This document shows, one piece after another, positions 1 through 13,100 of a stretch of 64,000 bases of DNA. How positions within the stretch are numbered: position 1 is the first letter of the stretch; each line of letters starts with the position of its first letter. Position numbers and translations under genes: made by a program. The stretch is from Pseudoips prasinana (lineage: Eukaryota; Arthropoda; Insecta; Lepidoptera; Nolidae), in NCBI GenBank assembly GCA_951640165.1, contig OX621246.1, positions 1,017,001 to 1,081,000 on the forward strand. The letters are read 5' to 3'. The notes beneath the pieces were generated by a model. It saw nothing but the letters and a program-made list of their open reading frames with translations. It did no database searches and was not told the DNA's origin.

Positions 1-1078
1 GGCGCGTCGTGCAGCGCGAACAGGAAGGCGCGCTCGGCGCACAGGTAGCCGCTACACCACACGTGCAGTCAACTTCGGCTTAGATAGCAAGTGCAGACTC
101 ACTCGGGGTGGTAGCAGAGCGCGAAGGCCTTCTTGAGCAGCGTGTAGCGCGCGGGCGCGGCGGGCGCGTCGGGCGCGTCGTGCAGCGCGAACAGGAAGGC
201 GCGCTCGGCGCACAGGTAGCCGCTACACCACACGTGCAGTCAACTTCGGCTTAGATAGCAAGTGCAGACTCACTCGGGGTGGTAGCAGAGCGCGAAGGCC
301 TTCTTGAGCAGCGTGTAGCGCGCGGGCGCGGCGGGCGCGTCGGGCGCGTCGTGCAGCGCGAACAGGAAGGCGCGCTCGGCGCACAGGTAGCCGCTACACC
401 ACACGTGCAGTCAACTTCGGCTTAGATAGCAAGTGCAGACTCACTCGGGGTGGTAGCAGAGCGCGAAGGCCTTCTTGAGCAGCGTGTAGCGCGCGGGCGC
501 GGCGGGCGCGTCGGGCGCGTCGTGCAGCGCGAACAGGAAGGCGCGCTCGGCGCACAGGTAGCCGCTACACCACACGTGCAGTCAACTTCGGCTTAGATAG
601 CAAGTGCAGACTCACTCGGGGTGGTAGCAGAGCGCGAAGGCCTTCTTGAGCAGCGTGTAGCGCGCGGGCGCGGCGGGCGCGTCGGGCGCGTCGTGCAGCG
701 CGAACAGGAAGGCGCGCTCGGCGCACAGGTAGCCGCTACACCACACGTGCAGTCAACTTCGGCTTAGATAGCAAGTGCAGACTCACTCGGGGTGGTAGCA
801 GAGCGCGAAGGCCTTCTTGAGCAGCGTGTAGCGCGCGGGCGCGGCGGGCGCGTCGGGCGCGTCGTGCAGCGCGAACAGGAAGGCGCGCTCGGCGCACAGG
901 TAGCCGCTACACCACACGTGCAGTCAACTTCGGCTTAGATAGCAAGTGCAGACTCACTCGGGGTGGTAGCAGAGCGCGAAGGCCTTCTTGAGCAGCGTGT
1001 AGCGCGCGGGCGCGGCGGGCGCGTCGGGCGCGTCGTGCAGCGCGAACAGGAAGGCGCGCTCGGCGCACAGGTAGCCGC
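1..1078 (-). repeat. 171-bp tandem array of TLDc exon piece plus splice donor
   Basis: About 6.3 head-to-tail units of exactly 171 bp. The marker gtagccgctacaccac starts at 45, 216, 387, 558, 729 and 900, and the diverged last copy is at 1071. Copies look identical by eye. Read on the minus strand, each unit has about 120 bp of coding sequence ([14 protein letters not shown] to CYHPE) ending at the donor GA|GTGAGT, then about 51 bp of intron start. The rightmost unit is continuous with the real exon 958-1139. The array runs off the left edge, so its full copy number is unknown. It could be a recent unequal-crossover or slippage expansion, or an assembly artefact. Confidence 0.93.
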
Positions 1079-1139
1079 CCGCGCCGCCCGCCGCCCACGC
1101 CGTCTCGCTGAACCCGCCAATCACACCTCCGCGGGACAG
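958..1139 (-). CDS. Exon: central TLDc domain, 3' part repeated in tandem
   Basis: 182 nt. The acceptor is TTGGCAG at 1140-1142 and the donor is GA|GTGAGT at 957-952. It encodes [39 protein letters not shown] and [18 protein letters not shown], matching TLDc motifs (GGFS...W, RAFLFAL, Y....A.CYHP). The following GP.FG motif of TLDc should be in an exon left of the window. The last 120 nt of this exon, plus the donor, are reiterated at least six times downstream in the transcript direction. Confidence 0.87.
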
Positions 1140-4100
1140 CTGCCAATTACAAATAAGACTACAATTTTCCATAATGAAATAATGAAATTTATTCAGCACT
1201 TGGGTATTAACATACACTTGTACTTGTCAAGTTCACAATGGAGTACATAAACATAGTCGAATCATCATTACAGCTAAATAAGTCCACTGCTGGACAAGCC
1301 TCCCCCAAGAATCGTCTTGGGGAGATATGCCATAATCGCCACGCTTGGCAGGCGGGTTGGCGATCGCAGTAAGATGGTCATAGTAATCAGAAGGAAGCTG
1401 CTGCCCGTCCTCTGGTAGATATTCCCTCGGGTCGACTTCTACGCCCCCCACGGGATGAGATGGGGTGATGATATTCTGATTCTGTTATTTGTCGCCGTCA
1501 CCACACAACATAGTCGAATGCAGTATAAAAATTACAAAAATATAATTAGTCTAAAAAAATTAATCTATTATTTTGAAATTTAGTTGTACAATATTAAAAT
1601 TAAAGAATTGAAGGCAATGAGCATTTGGCTAGCGCAGAAGGCTCTTAACCAGTAGCTTAAATTAAACAATTAATACCCGAGGCCACCCTTTTAGGGTTCG
1701 GGCCACAGCTCAGGGGGCCGCTGAAGCAAAAGGACAGAATTCTAAGAGAGGGTGTGATCAGTTGCACGGGATCACCAATGACGTGTTAAGGGGCCAAAGC
1801 GATCCTCGCCGCTGAGGAGCCTACCCTAGCTAACCTGCGGCTTTCTCTAGCTACCTAGGTGGACGACCCGGAGAAGAAAGCCACAAAGAAACTCCAGGCT
1901 TGCTTTTTTCGTCTTCTTTTGCTTTTTGTTTTCAATCTTTTTTTTTTTTTAAATCATGTATTTTCTTACATTATGATGGGCGTTATGTAGGCTAATGCAC
2001 GCACAGAACCGTTGTCATCTAATGAATAAAAAAAAATTGTGAGATAATAAACAATAACATTAAATTTCACTCAAGCAATTAGAATAACCTCTTGCTAGAT
2101 GAGAAAACGGTGGGTACATCCGCGTACATTTACAAAATTAACAAGTCACACGAAGTCAACCAGAGGCAACGACTGTATGAAAAAATAAAATATTATGAGT
2201 ACCCCAACAGCAGTTCGACCAGTTACCGCAAGCAGCACCCGTTCACGAGTATGACGTGAGGGCCAGCCATCGCCTCCCTCGCCATATTAGAGGGAAGGAA
2301 ACGACCCGACCCACAACGCCACCGCAAGCATTAACACACAATGGGAGCATGACGAACTTACAACGGGTAGTTCATGTTGAAGTCGTTAACAGCCTTCGGC
2401 CGAACAGCGTTTGACATGTTCGAGATAATATACATTTGTTTAATAATAAGAATATGCATCTAAAAATCTATGATATTACAAAATTATTTCTATAGTCAGT
2501 TGAGTAAAATATAAATGTATGTCCTTGATGTAATAATAAGATGTTGCTCGTGTTCAACCAAGCGACCAAGCGTTTTTGTCGTTTAAATAATCATTGAGAG
2601 TGTAATAGGCCTTTTTCATTAAAATATTCCTGACCTCTGATTTAAACTTAGCATAGGACAGTTCCTGAAGATTTGTAGGTATTTTGTTATATATTCGGAT
2701 ACTCAGTCCGACAAAAGAAGAATGAACCTTTTGTAAACGATGAGATTCGGCACACAATTTGTGTTTATTTCTAGTGTTTATTGTGTGCGTGTCACTTCTC
2801 TTTTGAAACAAATTCAGATTTTGCCGCACATAAATTAATACATTATATCTACGATTTTATGATCTTTAAATGAAACCTTACAAACCTTAATTACTTGATT
2901 CAAGAATGTTTAGGTACAAGTAACCTCTTATTAAATGCAGGAAAGACGAAATGTATAAAATTCAGCCCCGGATCTTCATTATTTTTTAGGCGGGGCAAAA
3001 ACTGAAAAATGCCGCCCCTGCCCACTAATATCTCTCATCACATTAAGCATAAAGATGCTATTTCAGATATCCACTACATTTGGGCATAGTTCTTCCGGAA
3101 ACAATGCATCCATCGCTGTTATTTCTGTCTTAAACCTATTTATTTACTGATGTATAGATTTGGACGTGTAGGATATATATTTATAAATTACAAGGTTTTA
3201 CCCGCGTTAAACTTTGTAAATTATAGCCTATGTGTTATTCGGATATATAAGCTATATTACTACAAAGTTTTATCAAAATCCGTTCAGTAGTTTTTGAGTG
3301 AAAGTATAACAAACATCCATACTCACAAACTTTTCGCATTTTATATCTTTAATAGCTGTGCCCCGCGTTAAATTTACAAATTACAGCCTATGTGTTATTC
3401 AGATACATAAGCTATATTACTACAAAGTTCCGTCAAAATCTATTTGGTAATTTTTGCGTGAATGAAAAACAAACATCCATACTTACAAACATTTGCACTT
3501 AAAATATTAGTAGGATACATCCTACACGTTCATGTCTATATATCAGTAAATAAATAGACTTAACACATAGCAGGGAATAGGGTTTAAAATAAAAATCACA
3601 CTAATATTATAAAGGTGAAAGTTTGTGAGTGTGTATGTTCAAATCTAAACTAATATTATAAAAAGGTAACGTTTGTGAGTTTGTGACGTTGTAAGGTAAT
3701 CTCTGGATCTACTGAACCGATTTTCAAAATTATTTCACCAATAGAAAGCTACGTTATTGTGGAGTGTCATAGGTTATGATTCATTATCATAATTTTTATT
3801 TATCTTTTAACCCGAAGTATTACGCGAGACAAACGGGCAGGGACAAAAATATTCATAACGCGGAACGAAGTCCGCGAGCACTGCTAGAAGGCTATAATTT
3901 ATAAAGTTTAACGCGGGTATAACAACAGGGCGCTGCTAGTATGTATATTAAAAATCAAATATATTATTGCATTTGTGAATTGTGATTAGATTTTCACTCT
4001 TCGAGCGTTTTTTGTATCAGATTCATATTTGGCTTACGCAAATATGATCATGTTTCCGAGTTTCGTACCAAGCTGAAGTGGTTGCCAATTCGCTTTCGTC

Positions 4101-7100
4101 GGAATTGCCCATATTCTCGCTTTATTATTCAGTATACATTTCAACCCCGCTACTCCTTCATATCTTAAAAGAACGTTTTGAATTCCTTTGTGGCACACAT
4201 TCGAGGCTTTTAAGATCATCATAACACCTTAAATTGCACATTCCAGCGCACTCTTTCATCTTTATGGACGAATCATTTGCAGTCCAAGCAGCTCGTTTGT
4301 GGAATGAGTTACCTTTTTCTATTAAATGCTCTCAGAATATAGTAAGCTTCAAAAAACTTGTGAAAGACCACTATCTGTCTCAATCATAATAATCATTTAT
4401 TTATTTTATATGAATATAGTAATTTAATTTAGTATTATATTTATAGTATAGTATAATATAGTATTTTATTTACGTATATGTATGTGTAATAATAATATAA
4501 TCATTAAAATATTATTAGTTTTTAGTATATCTTTTTAATTATCTCTTTTCTTCTTTTTACCTATGTACCACACTTTGTTGCACCATCCCCGGCATTTTTA
4601 CACATTTAAATCCTATCCATCCAAAGGTTGTCTGGAAGAAATCGCTTTATGCGATAAGACCGCCCATTGTACATTATAATTAATGTTTCATTGTTAAATG
4701 TTCTTTTATTTTTTGTGTACAATAAAGTGTATTTTATTTTATGTCCAGCAAATAAATCTATGGCCTTGCCATAATTTAACTCGTGTGCAATTAGATTTTC
4801 TTTCGCTAAGATTGCAAGACTCGATAGCGATTGATAGCGTTCCTGGCTGATAGAAGATCGCAAATATTGCTAAAACTTCGCTCACAGGTTACGGATGTAA
4901 AAGGAAGTGTCGAGTAAATTAGCAGGGCAATGAAATATTAAATAAGCATCCTGCGAATCATGCGCATATGTCTAGCACCGTAGCCTAGTTGGTAGTGCTC
5001 CTGCCTACGAAGCTGGTGGTCCTGGGTTCGAATCCCGGTAAGTACAAATATTTGTGTGATCAGCACGAATATTTGTTTCTGAGTCATGGATGTTTTCTAT
5101 GTATTTAAGTATTTATCTATCTATATAAGTATATATATCGTCGCCTGGTACCCATGGTACAAGCTTTGCGTAGTTTGGGGCTAGGATGATCTGTGTGACA
5201 TTGTACCTATATATTATTATTATTATTGCAAGATATAGAAACCGTTAGCCTTTTCTATATCACCAAATAAAAGCAGAACTTACTCTTTAAAAACGTAGAG
5301 TTCAACGGCGCTTAAATTACGCTCGTATTTTCGAGCCAGATTTGTTCCGTACTTTTGTAATTCTTCAATCGACATTTTTACAATATTTCTACCATTCAGA
5401 AATGATATTATAATATTTGTACCTTGCTTTGGTAATAATTGTACAATCAAAATCAATACTTATTTATCCACGTGTACGTAATTAATCAGTTTTATTATAA
5501 TTAATTATAAAAAGAAATTAAGTAAGCTTTTTTCTTTAACTATTCATTTATGCAATGCCCTACATGTAAACTCTTCAAATTACTTATATTGAATTAAAAG
5601 TATAGCTTAAGCCGCCGGTAGTCGGTTTCTTTTCATTGAGCACCCATAATAGAAAAAAATCTTTCCACGTTTGCATTCTGGGCTGTAATTGCAAATATTT
5701 ATTGAGAAATATGCATTAACTCTGGTAATCGTGAGTAAGCATTGTCTTGAAAAGAGCTATATCTGCAATTTCATCGAATAATTTCACATCATCGATGTGT
5801 AGGTACTGAGGGGTCTATGAGGGGCGCGCGTGGAACACGCCGCGCTGCCGCCTCTGGTCCGGCGACGGACGCCCCCGAGTGGACCCATTTAGGGCGCCGG
5901 AAGAGGGCGCTGTATGCCCGCCGCCGATGCCCGGTGCGACAGTTGCGGGCCGGGTGAGTGGATGTGACCTCCCTCTCCCTTTCCGCTGCCTCCTTCCTTT
6001 TGAGATGACTGTCTTGCAGAAAGGAAACCACCGCGTCCCGGGACTCCTCGCTGCCAACCATCTAATTCACGACGGCCGACAGCGACAGGTCACTGCCTAC
6101 TCCAGAGATGAGGGCACGGCGCGCCTCCTCCCAGGCGGTGCACTATGCCAGCGTATGCAGCGCAGCGCCGTGTGCTTCTTGGTGCCGCTGCCCCAACTGG
6201 TTCAATTGCAATGTGCAAAGCGCAGTGTATAAAAACGATAAAATTACGACCTTTTTAATTTGTTAAGTACGTTTGAGAGAAATTTCTCAAACTAAAATAT
6301 CTTAGGATTTTCGAAGGAAATCTCAGCTGGTAACACGGGTCCGTATTTTGTACATATTCTGTGGTCAAAGTTAAGTAAATGATGAATTGTCCATTTATCT
6401 GTCAAGGCTGAATTTGCCGCCCTCTGAACTTGCCGCCGGGGGCATGGGGCCCGGCGGTATAGTAAAAAAAGAGAACTTTTTTTTTTTTGACGTGACGCTA
6501 TAGTTAGCCTAGGAGGCTTTCACTACTTCACCGGACTATAGAGGCATAACATAAATACTAGGAATAAAGACAAACCTGCAATACCAGGCTTTAGAGTCAG
6601 CAAAACATTATTCATGTATAAAAAGTGCTTTAATTTACGGTACTCATTTAACAGTAATGTGCCGTATATACCCACTTTTATCCGATTGTGTGCTAATCGT
6701 ACTTATTATAACACCTGTTATTTTACTATGCAATCTTCTATTTAAACTATGCCCAAAATACCAACTTATTCGCAATTATGTCACTATCAATATAATAAAA
6801 ATAGTTTTGTTAAAGTTCTACTACTCTTATCCTAGATCTATTATTCAAATCATTGTTGTTTTGTTAATCTTAATAACAACCGCAACTCATTCATGTTTGT
6901 ATCGTCACTTAAACATTCTACTACGCTTTGAAATATATAATTTCTACAAATATAATAGAATATTTTTAAATGGCTTCTACAACTTTTAGTGGCTACTACC
7001 AAAATGTAAGGGGCTTTCGTACGAAGTCTCATAGTTTCCATTTAGAAGTCTCGAAATCGAATTTCGACTTTATTTGTATCACAGAGACCTGGTTGACATC

Positions 7101-10100
7101 AAATTTTTATGATCGAGAATTCTTCGATAACAGGTATGTTGTTTATCGTAACGACCGATGTGCCGCCGAGAGCGGCGCGGAACGAGCTGGAGGGGTGGCT
7201 GTGGCCGTACGTCACGATCTTCGGCCCGTGCGCCGAGACTGGCCGACCCCTTCCCCATCGTGCTGCGAATGTATTTGGATTGCCGTACCTTTGTCACAAC
7301 AAAATAATTGTAAAAGAAACTTTTTAAACATCTGTTGCATTTATATTCCGCGGGGTCACTTATATAACAGCGCCATAGTTAATTTTTTTGAGTTATGTGG
7401 CCAACTTTTACTGGATAATCCGAATGATACATTTTTGGTAACTGGTGACTTCAATATATCCGAGGCCCAATGGTCCGTTTGTGACAAGTCATTAATGTTG
7501 CTAGGCAGAAGTAATTGTTGTTTCGTTAAATTACTGCGCGAATTTTTGTCTTTTTCCAGCCTAAATCAGTATAACTCAGTAAATAATGTAAACAATCGTA
7601 TTCTCGATGTAATACTCTGCAACACTGATTGCGTTGTACTTGCTAGTGATAGTCCACTTACTCCGGAAGACTCGCATCATAAGGCGCTCGAGATAAAACT
7701 CGAATTATCATATATACCTACCTTAAGGTCTCTGCACACAGCGGGCGGGGCGCGGCGGGACGGGACGGCGACGCGACACTGAGGAGTTGTAATGTACTAG
7801 ATAATACGGACGACGCCACACAGAGCCGTCCCGCTCGGCGCGACGGTAACCGTCGAGCGACGCCGCCGCCGCGCCGAGCGGGAATACAAGTCAGAAGCGG
7901 CGGGGACGGGCGCCGCGTCGGACGGTACGGAGCGCGAATGTGATTTTGTATCGTTTTACAAAAATGGATGTTGAAAAATTTGTCGAATGTGTTCGTGCTC
8001 ACGTATGTTTGTACGATTTGGGCCATAGGCAGTATAGAAACACTGTTCTTAAAATACGGTCGACGTGAATGGGTGCGGCGGGACGGGACGTGATCGCGCC
8101 CGCAGTGTGAAGGCTGCCGCCGCGCCAGCGCAGCGTCGCCGCCCGGTCACGCCGCGCCCCGCCACGCCCCGCCCGCTGTGTGCAGAGACCTTTAAACCCG
8201 GCGCCCACTCTTATATATTGTTTTCGTAATGCTAGCTACAATGAAATGAACGGAGAATTGTCTGGGATCGATTGGTGTGATTTCTTCTTTGAACTTTCAC
8301 TTGAACAATGCGTACAAAAATTTTATAATCTGTTAAATGAATTAATTGATAGATTCGTGCCCCGTCGCCCTCAACGTATGTCAAACTCCAGGCCTCCTTG
8401 GCATACTCGACCGCTTCGAAGATTACTAAATGACAAACGTAAATATCATAAGTTGTGGAAGACTTATGGTAACCCGTTGGATTACGACAGTTTTAAATTT
8501 GTAAGAAAAAAAGTGGCCAAATTAGAAAGTGAGTGTTATAATAACTATATGAATTTATCTGAATCTAAAATAAAAACACACCCAAAATTTTTCTGGACTT
8601 ATATTAAGTCTGTTTATACTAATAGTGGTCTTCCACAACTTATGTGTTATAAAGGGGTGTCAGCTGCCGATTGAGAACACATCTGTGCATTATTCAACGA
8701 ATACTTCCATTCGGCTTTTGAGGTATCTAGCAAGGCTTCTATAGATTTACTGAATCTACCACCGAGTACTGAGGCCGTGTTTGACATGGACACAATTTTA
8801 TTTACTCAAGAACTTGTGTATAAGTATCTTAAGTCAATCGATACAAATAAAGGCGCAGGACCTGATGGTGTTCATCCAATGATGATCAGTAGATGTGCGT
8901 CCACTTTAACAATACCTCTAACAATAATCTTTGAGAAATCTCTTAGGGAGGGCTGTGTTTCTGCTATCTGGAAACGCGCGCTAGTTACCCCAATACCGAA
9001 AGGTAAAATTAGTCAGGATATTGAGAAGTATCGTCCTATATCTAAGCTTTGCCAGTTTGGAAAATTTTTGGAAAAGATTGTCACAGATCAATTATCAAAC
9101 GCTGTTCGGCGTCATATCATACCAAACCAGCATGGTTTCTTTAAGGAACGTAGTGTTGATACAAATCTCTTATCTTATACTGAAATAATTTTAGAAGCTA
9201 TGGACAGTAACGCCCAAGTAGATGCTGTGTATTACCGACTTTGCCAAAGCTTTTGACAAAATTTGTCATAATACTCTTCTTTTAAAACTTTGGCGTTTAG
9301 GAATATGCGGTGATCTTTTCCGCTGGATAAAATCGTACGTGGAAAATCGTTCCCAAGCTGTGGCGTCGGGAGGTTACATTTCGCAATATAAATGCATCAC
9401 TTCTAGGGTCCCACAGGGGTCCCATGTTGGGCCCCTATTATTTATTTTGTACATTAACGATATAACTAACAATATGTCTTATTCCAATCAATTACTTTAT
9501 GCGGATGACACTAAAATCTTTCGAGTTATTAGAAATGTAGACGATTGCAACTTATTACAAAAAGATCTGCAAGTATTTGAAACTTTCTGTCACGCGAATA
9601 GTTTATATTTAAACCCAGAAAAGTGTTTTGTTATTAGTTTTTCCAGGAAAAAACGTATCCAAAATTTTACCTATAGACTTTGCAACAATGACTTGACGCG
9701 GGTCACTGAGATTCGGGACCTAGGTGTTACAATGGACTCTAAACTCTCTTTTGTCCCCCATTTAGAGAAAATGGTAAATAAAGCTTATAAGCAATTAGGA
9801 TTTATATTGCGTGCTTGTAAACCATTTCGACAAAAAATAACTTATACAATATTATACAACTGTTACGTACGTAGCCACTTAGAGTTTGCAAGCTCTGTTT
9901 GGCAACCATTTTTTAATATTCATATTGATAAAATAGAGGGGGTTCAAAGGAAATTTGTAAGGGCTCTTTGTTACCGCACTGGACATTGGTATTCCGATTA
10001 TGAGACTTCTTTAGTAACTCATAATATTTCTCGTTTGAGTCGCCGCCTTGATTTAGCTGATGCGACATGTCTTTACAAAATAATAAATAACCACATTGAC

Positions 10101-13100
10101 GCTCCTGCACTATTGCAGCCAATTTCATTCAGAGTGCCGCGCAGACGTGAAAGAAATTGTCGAAAAAAAGAGTTATTTGTTGTTCGTAATAGTAGAACTT
10201 GTTACGCTAATAACAGTTTTATTAGAAGATGTTGCAGATTGTACAACAATAAGCTTATTGATGTTGACATTTTTAACGAAACCTTAAATTGCTTTAAGAA
10301 AAAATCTTTAAATTATATTTCTGGGCTCTAAAACTAACTGAAATTAATCCTCCAGTATGTTTGTTAATTTAATCTAATTACTTGTAAATATTATAATGAT
10401 AGGTGCATGCCTCTCAGTTTCGAGAAGTTAATTCCCGGAACTGAGAGGCATGTACTTGTACTTAAGTAAAAAAGAGCTATTTAGCATATATGTATCTCAT
10501 ATAGGAAACTTTATTATCTGAGTTTTGTAAGACTGTTTGTTTCTAATACATAAATAAAAAAAAACGAATAAATCATTTTTAGGAAATTGTATTAGGTTTT
10601 ATAACAAGCTTCCAACTCATATTACTGATCTGCCTAACACAAGTTTCATGACACATATTAAACGTGTACTTATGGCAAGGGTAAAGACGCCTGGCGCTCA
10701 CGAGCTGCCTGCACATTGCTCGCTGGAGGTCTTGTAGCCATATAGACATGACTAATTTGTTGAGTTACGTGAACTATCTGTGACTATCTGTAATATGATT
10801 GCTAACATATACTAAATTTAAATTTATTGACTGTGTCTCAAAATGAATAATGTTATTGTTTCGATGTTTTCTTTTGTTTCCTAAATATAATCTAAATTAA
10901 TATTCATTCAGACAACCGATCGAGCAGATATTGTGTATGCCTACTAAATAATAACTTTAAGTGGACCAAATCCCGTGTTCATGCCCGCTTGAGTATGTTT
11001 CGCCGGACCGTCTCAACTGGGCCGTGTTGAAACCGGTAGTAGATGAACCTGCTGAGTTTATTTCGCTGGATCTTCTCAGTTGGGGCGCATTGGATCCGGT
11101 GGTAGCATTAAAACGCGACCGTCGTTTTAAACACGAAGTCCCTCATAGTAATAATACTGAATTCGTGCCTTAATATAGACAGAACCATTCGGACAAAATG
11201 TAGTAAAATATAAATTTCAATAATTAAACCTTAACATAATCTCCTTGACAATAACTTAATACAAGCCAGCTAAATATCACTACTATTATAAAATAAATTT
11301 CATAAATGTTTTAACAATCCGTGTACCTAAATATCTATAACAAGTTACTAGAAATAATAACTGTATTACTAAAAACATGTTCTGACTATTTACAAGCGCT
11401 TTTTTTAAGTCTACGTGACTAAAAACCTTTTTTTATTTTTTATTTTACATGAGATACAACCCCATTGAGATTACTTATAGAAAACCTGGAAAAAATGCTT
11501 TTCATATAAATTTTAATTGTGGGTAGAGAAATTACGTGTTAATAATAAATTTGATACACTATTCAGGGTTGCAGGAGCTAACTGTGTACTGTTTCCAATT
11601 TATCTTACTAGAAGTTACTAGAAGGTATAGATTTTGCAAAATGCTCTTTGTCAATCTATTTCAGATTGTTGTAAAAAGGCTATCTACAATATTCTTAACT
11701 GGTGCCTCACAGTCTAGTCTGACAAATTAAACTATTACTTACCTCATTTTTTTATCAATATGTAAATAAGATAAAATTTCAAGTTATATTTTACTAAGGT
11801 TTAAGTAATTACTCTAGGTAGTTTTTTAGAAGTTCAAATTTGCTAAACAACTTTAAATCTGTTGATAACTTTAATTGATGATTGCGATAACATTTCATTT
11901 AATGTTTTAAAGTTTCTTTATTAAGCCTTTTTTTACTGTAAACCACAACACGAAGATGACCACCTAATGCAATATATGAAGCATAGCCAACACTTTTTTT
12001 TTTTAACCTGACGCTCCAGTTAGCCTAGGAGGCTTTCACTACTTCACCGGACTATAGAGGCGAGCAGAGCGCTCGAGCCGTCTAGAAATTAAGTAACCCG
12101 CGCCGGAGGGCACCCCCTGTGGGGTTCGAACCTCGACTCTGGGCGATTACTGGCGGGGAGAAGGCAGAGATCATCATTTTAGGGAGTTTGTTTTGTGCAA
12201 CTTTCGCTCTACGTTAAGGACATGACGCGGCCCCCCGTCCGCGTTGAGGGGGGCTTTTTATCGATACGATATGCAAACTAAATAGCCAACACTGGTGAAT
12301 TATAGTAAATTTGAGTTGTATACAGCTTTTATTGAATCTTTGTTAATTATTATACCTGTACTAAGAGCAGAACGGGAGCGACGCCGTCGCAGTGCGAATG
12401 AAACGCCTGAGCTGAGTAGCCGTGCGTCGACGCGCGAAATATCAGGCGCCACGACTGCTTCGGAGTGCCACACCTATGAAAAATATAAACATTAATATAT
12501 TACAAAATAGTAATGATAAACACTCTGGGCACATTTCGGCCCTACTAAACGCAAAGCCATCTACGCAGGATATATTCATCATCATCATCATCATATCAGC
12601 CGAAAGACGTCCACTGCTGGACAAAGGCCTCCCCCAAAGATCTCCACAATTGCCGGTCTTGTGCTATTCGCATCCAGCATTTTCCAGCGACCCGCACAAG
12701 ATCATCGGTCCATCTTGTAGGGGGCCTGCCCACGCTGCGTCTTCCGGTTCGTGGTCGCCACTCGAGAACCTTTCTGCCCCAACGGCCGTCGGCTCTACGA
12801 GCTATGTGCCCTGCCCACTGCCACTTCAACTTGGCAATTCTTCGGGCTATGTCGGTGACTTTGGTTCGCCTGCGGATATCGACATTTCTGATGCGATCCC
12901 GCAGGGAAACTCCGAGCATAGCCCTCTCCATTGCTCTTTGGGTGACCTTGAGCCTTCTAATAAGGCCCATAGTGAGCGACCACGTCTCTGTTCCGTATGT
13001 CATCACTGGCAACACACACTGGTCGAAGACTTTCGACTTGAGACACTGCGGTATTTTGGACGAGAAGATGTTACGTAGCTTCCCGAACGCTGCCCAGCCG

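Larger units (their letters stand above)
6970..10558 (+). pseudogene. CR1/jockey-like LINE ORF2, disrupted by a MITE, a stop and a frameshift
   Basis: The endonuclease part (6970-7722) has [17 protein letters not shown] and VTGDFN, with a SHH in place of the usual SDH. The linker with [20 protein letters not shown] (8195-8671) follows after the MITE at 7726-8191. RT begins at 8777: [38 protein letters not shown], then a one-base frameshift near 9234, [25 protein letters not shown], catalytic [10 protein letters not shown], and the end YISGL at 10328. Defects are the MITE, a TGA at 8672 and the extra base near 9234. A 3' UTR of about 220 bp ends in an A-rich tail near 10558. No ORF1 was recognised upstream. 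It lies in an intron of the BTB-BACK-TLDc gene in antisense orientation. Confidence 0.88.

Noticed and set aside
1..1078. CRISPR-like array because of regular repeats
   Set aside because: The whole 171-bp unit is repeated with no variable spacers, and the unit is a eukaryotic exon/intron piece.
907..1250. Several GC-rich open frames on both strands over the tandem array
   Set aside because: They are other frames of the TLDc exon and its repeated copies. Only the minus frame with [12 protein letters not shown] fits a domain and splice sites.
4975..5045. Possible tRNA gene
   Set aside because: Same reasoning: the tRNA-like head is followed by a SINE body and (TTA)n tail, with imperfect stems.
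5879..6232. 117-codon plus-strand open frame
   Set aside because: It lies antisense to the R1-like LINE C-terminus, whose motif order is recognisable on the minus strand.
6657..6989. 110-codon hydrophobic open frame before the LINE endonuclease
   Set aside because: AT-rich composition, overlaps the endonuclease start, and has no ORF1 features such as zinc knuckles.
7723..8195. MITE as a piggyBac-type element because TTAA can be read at both sides
   Set aside because: The symmetric reading gives TTA duplications and identical AGGTCTC ends, and the MADF-like ORF fits Harbinger.
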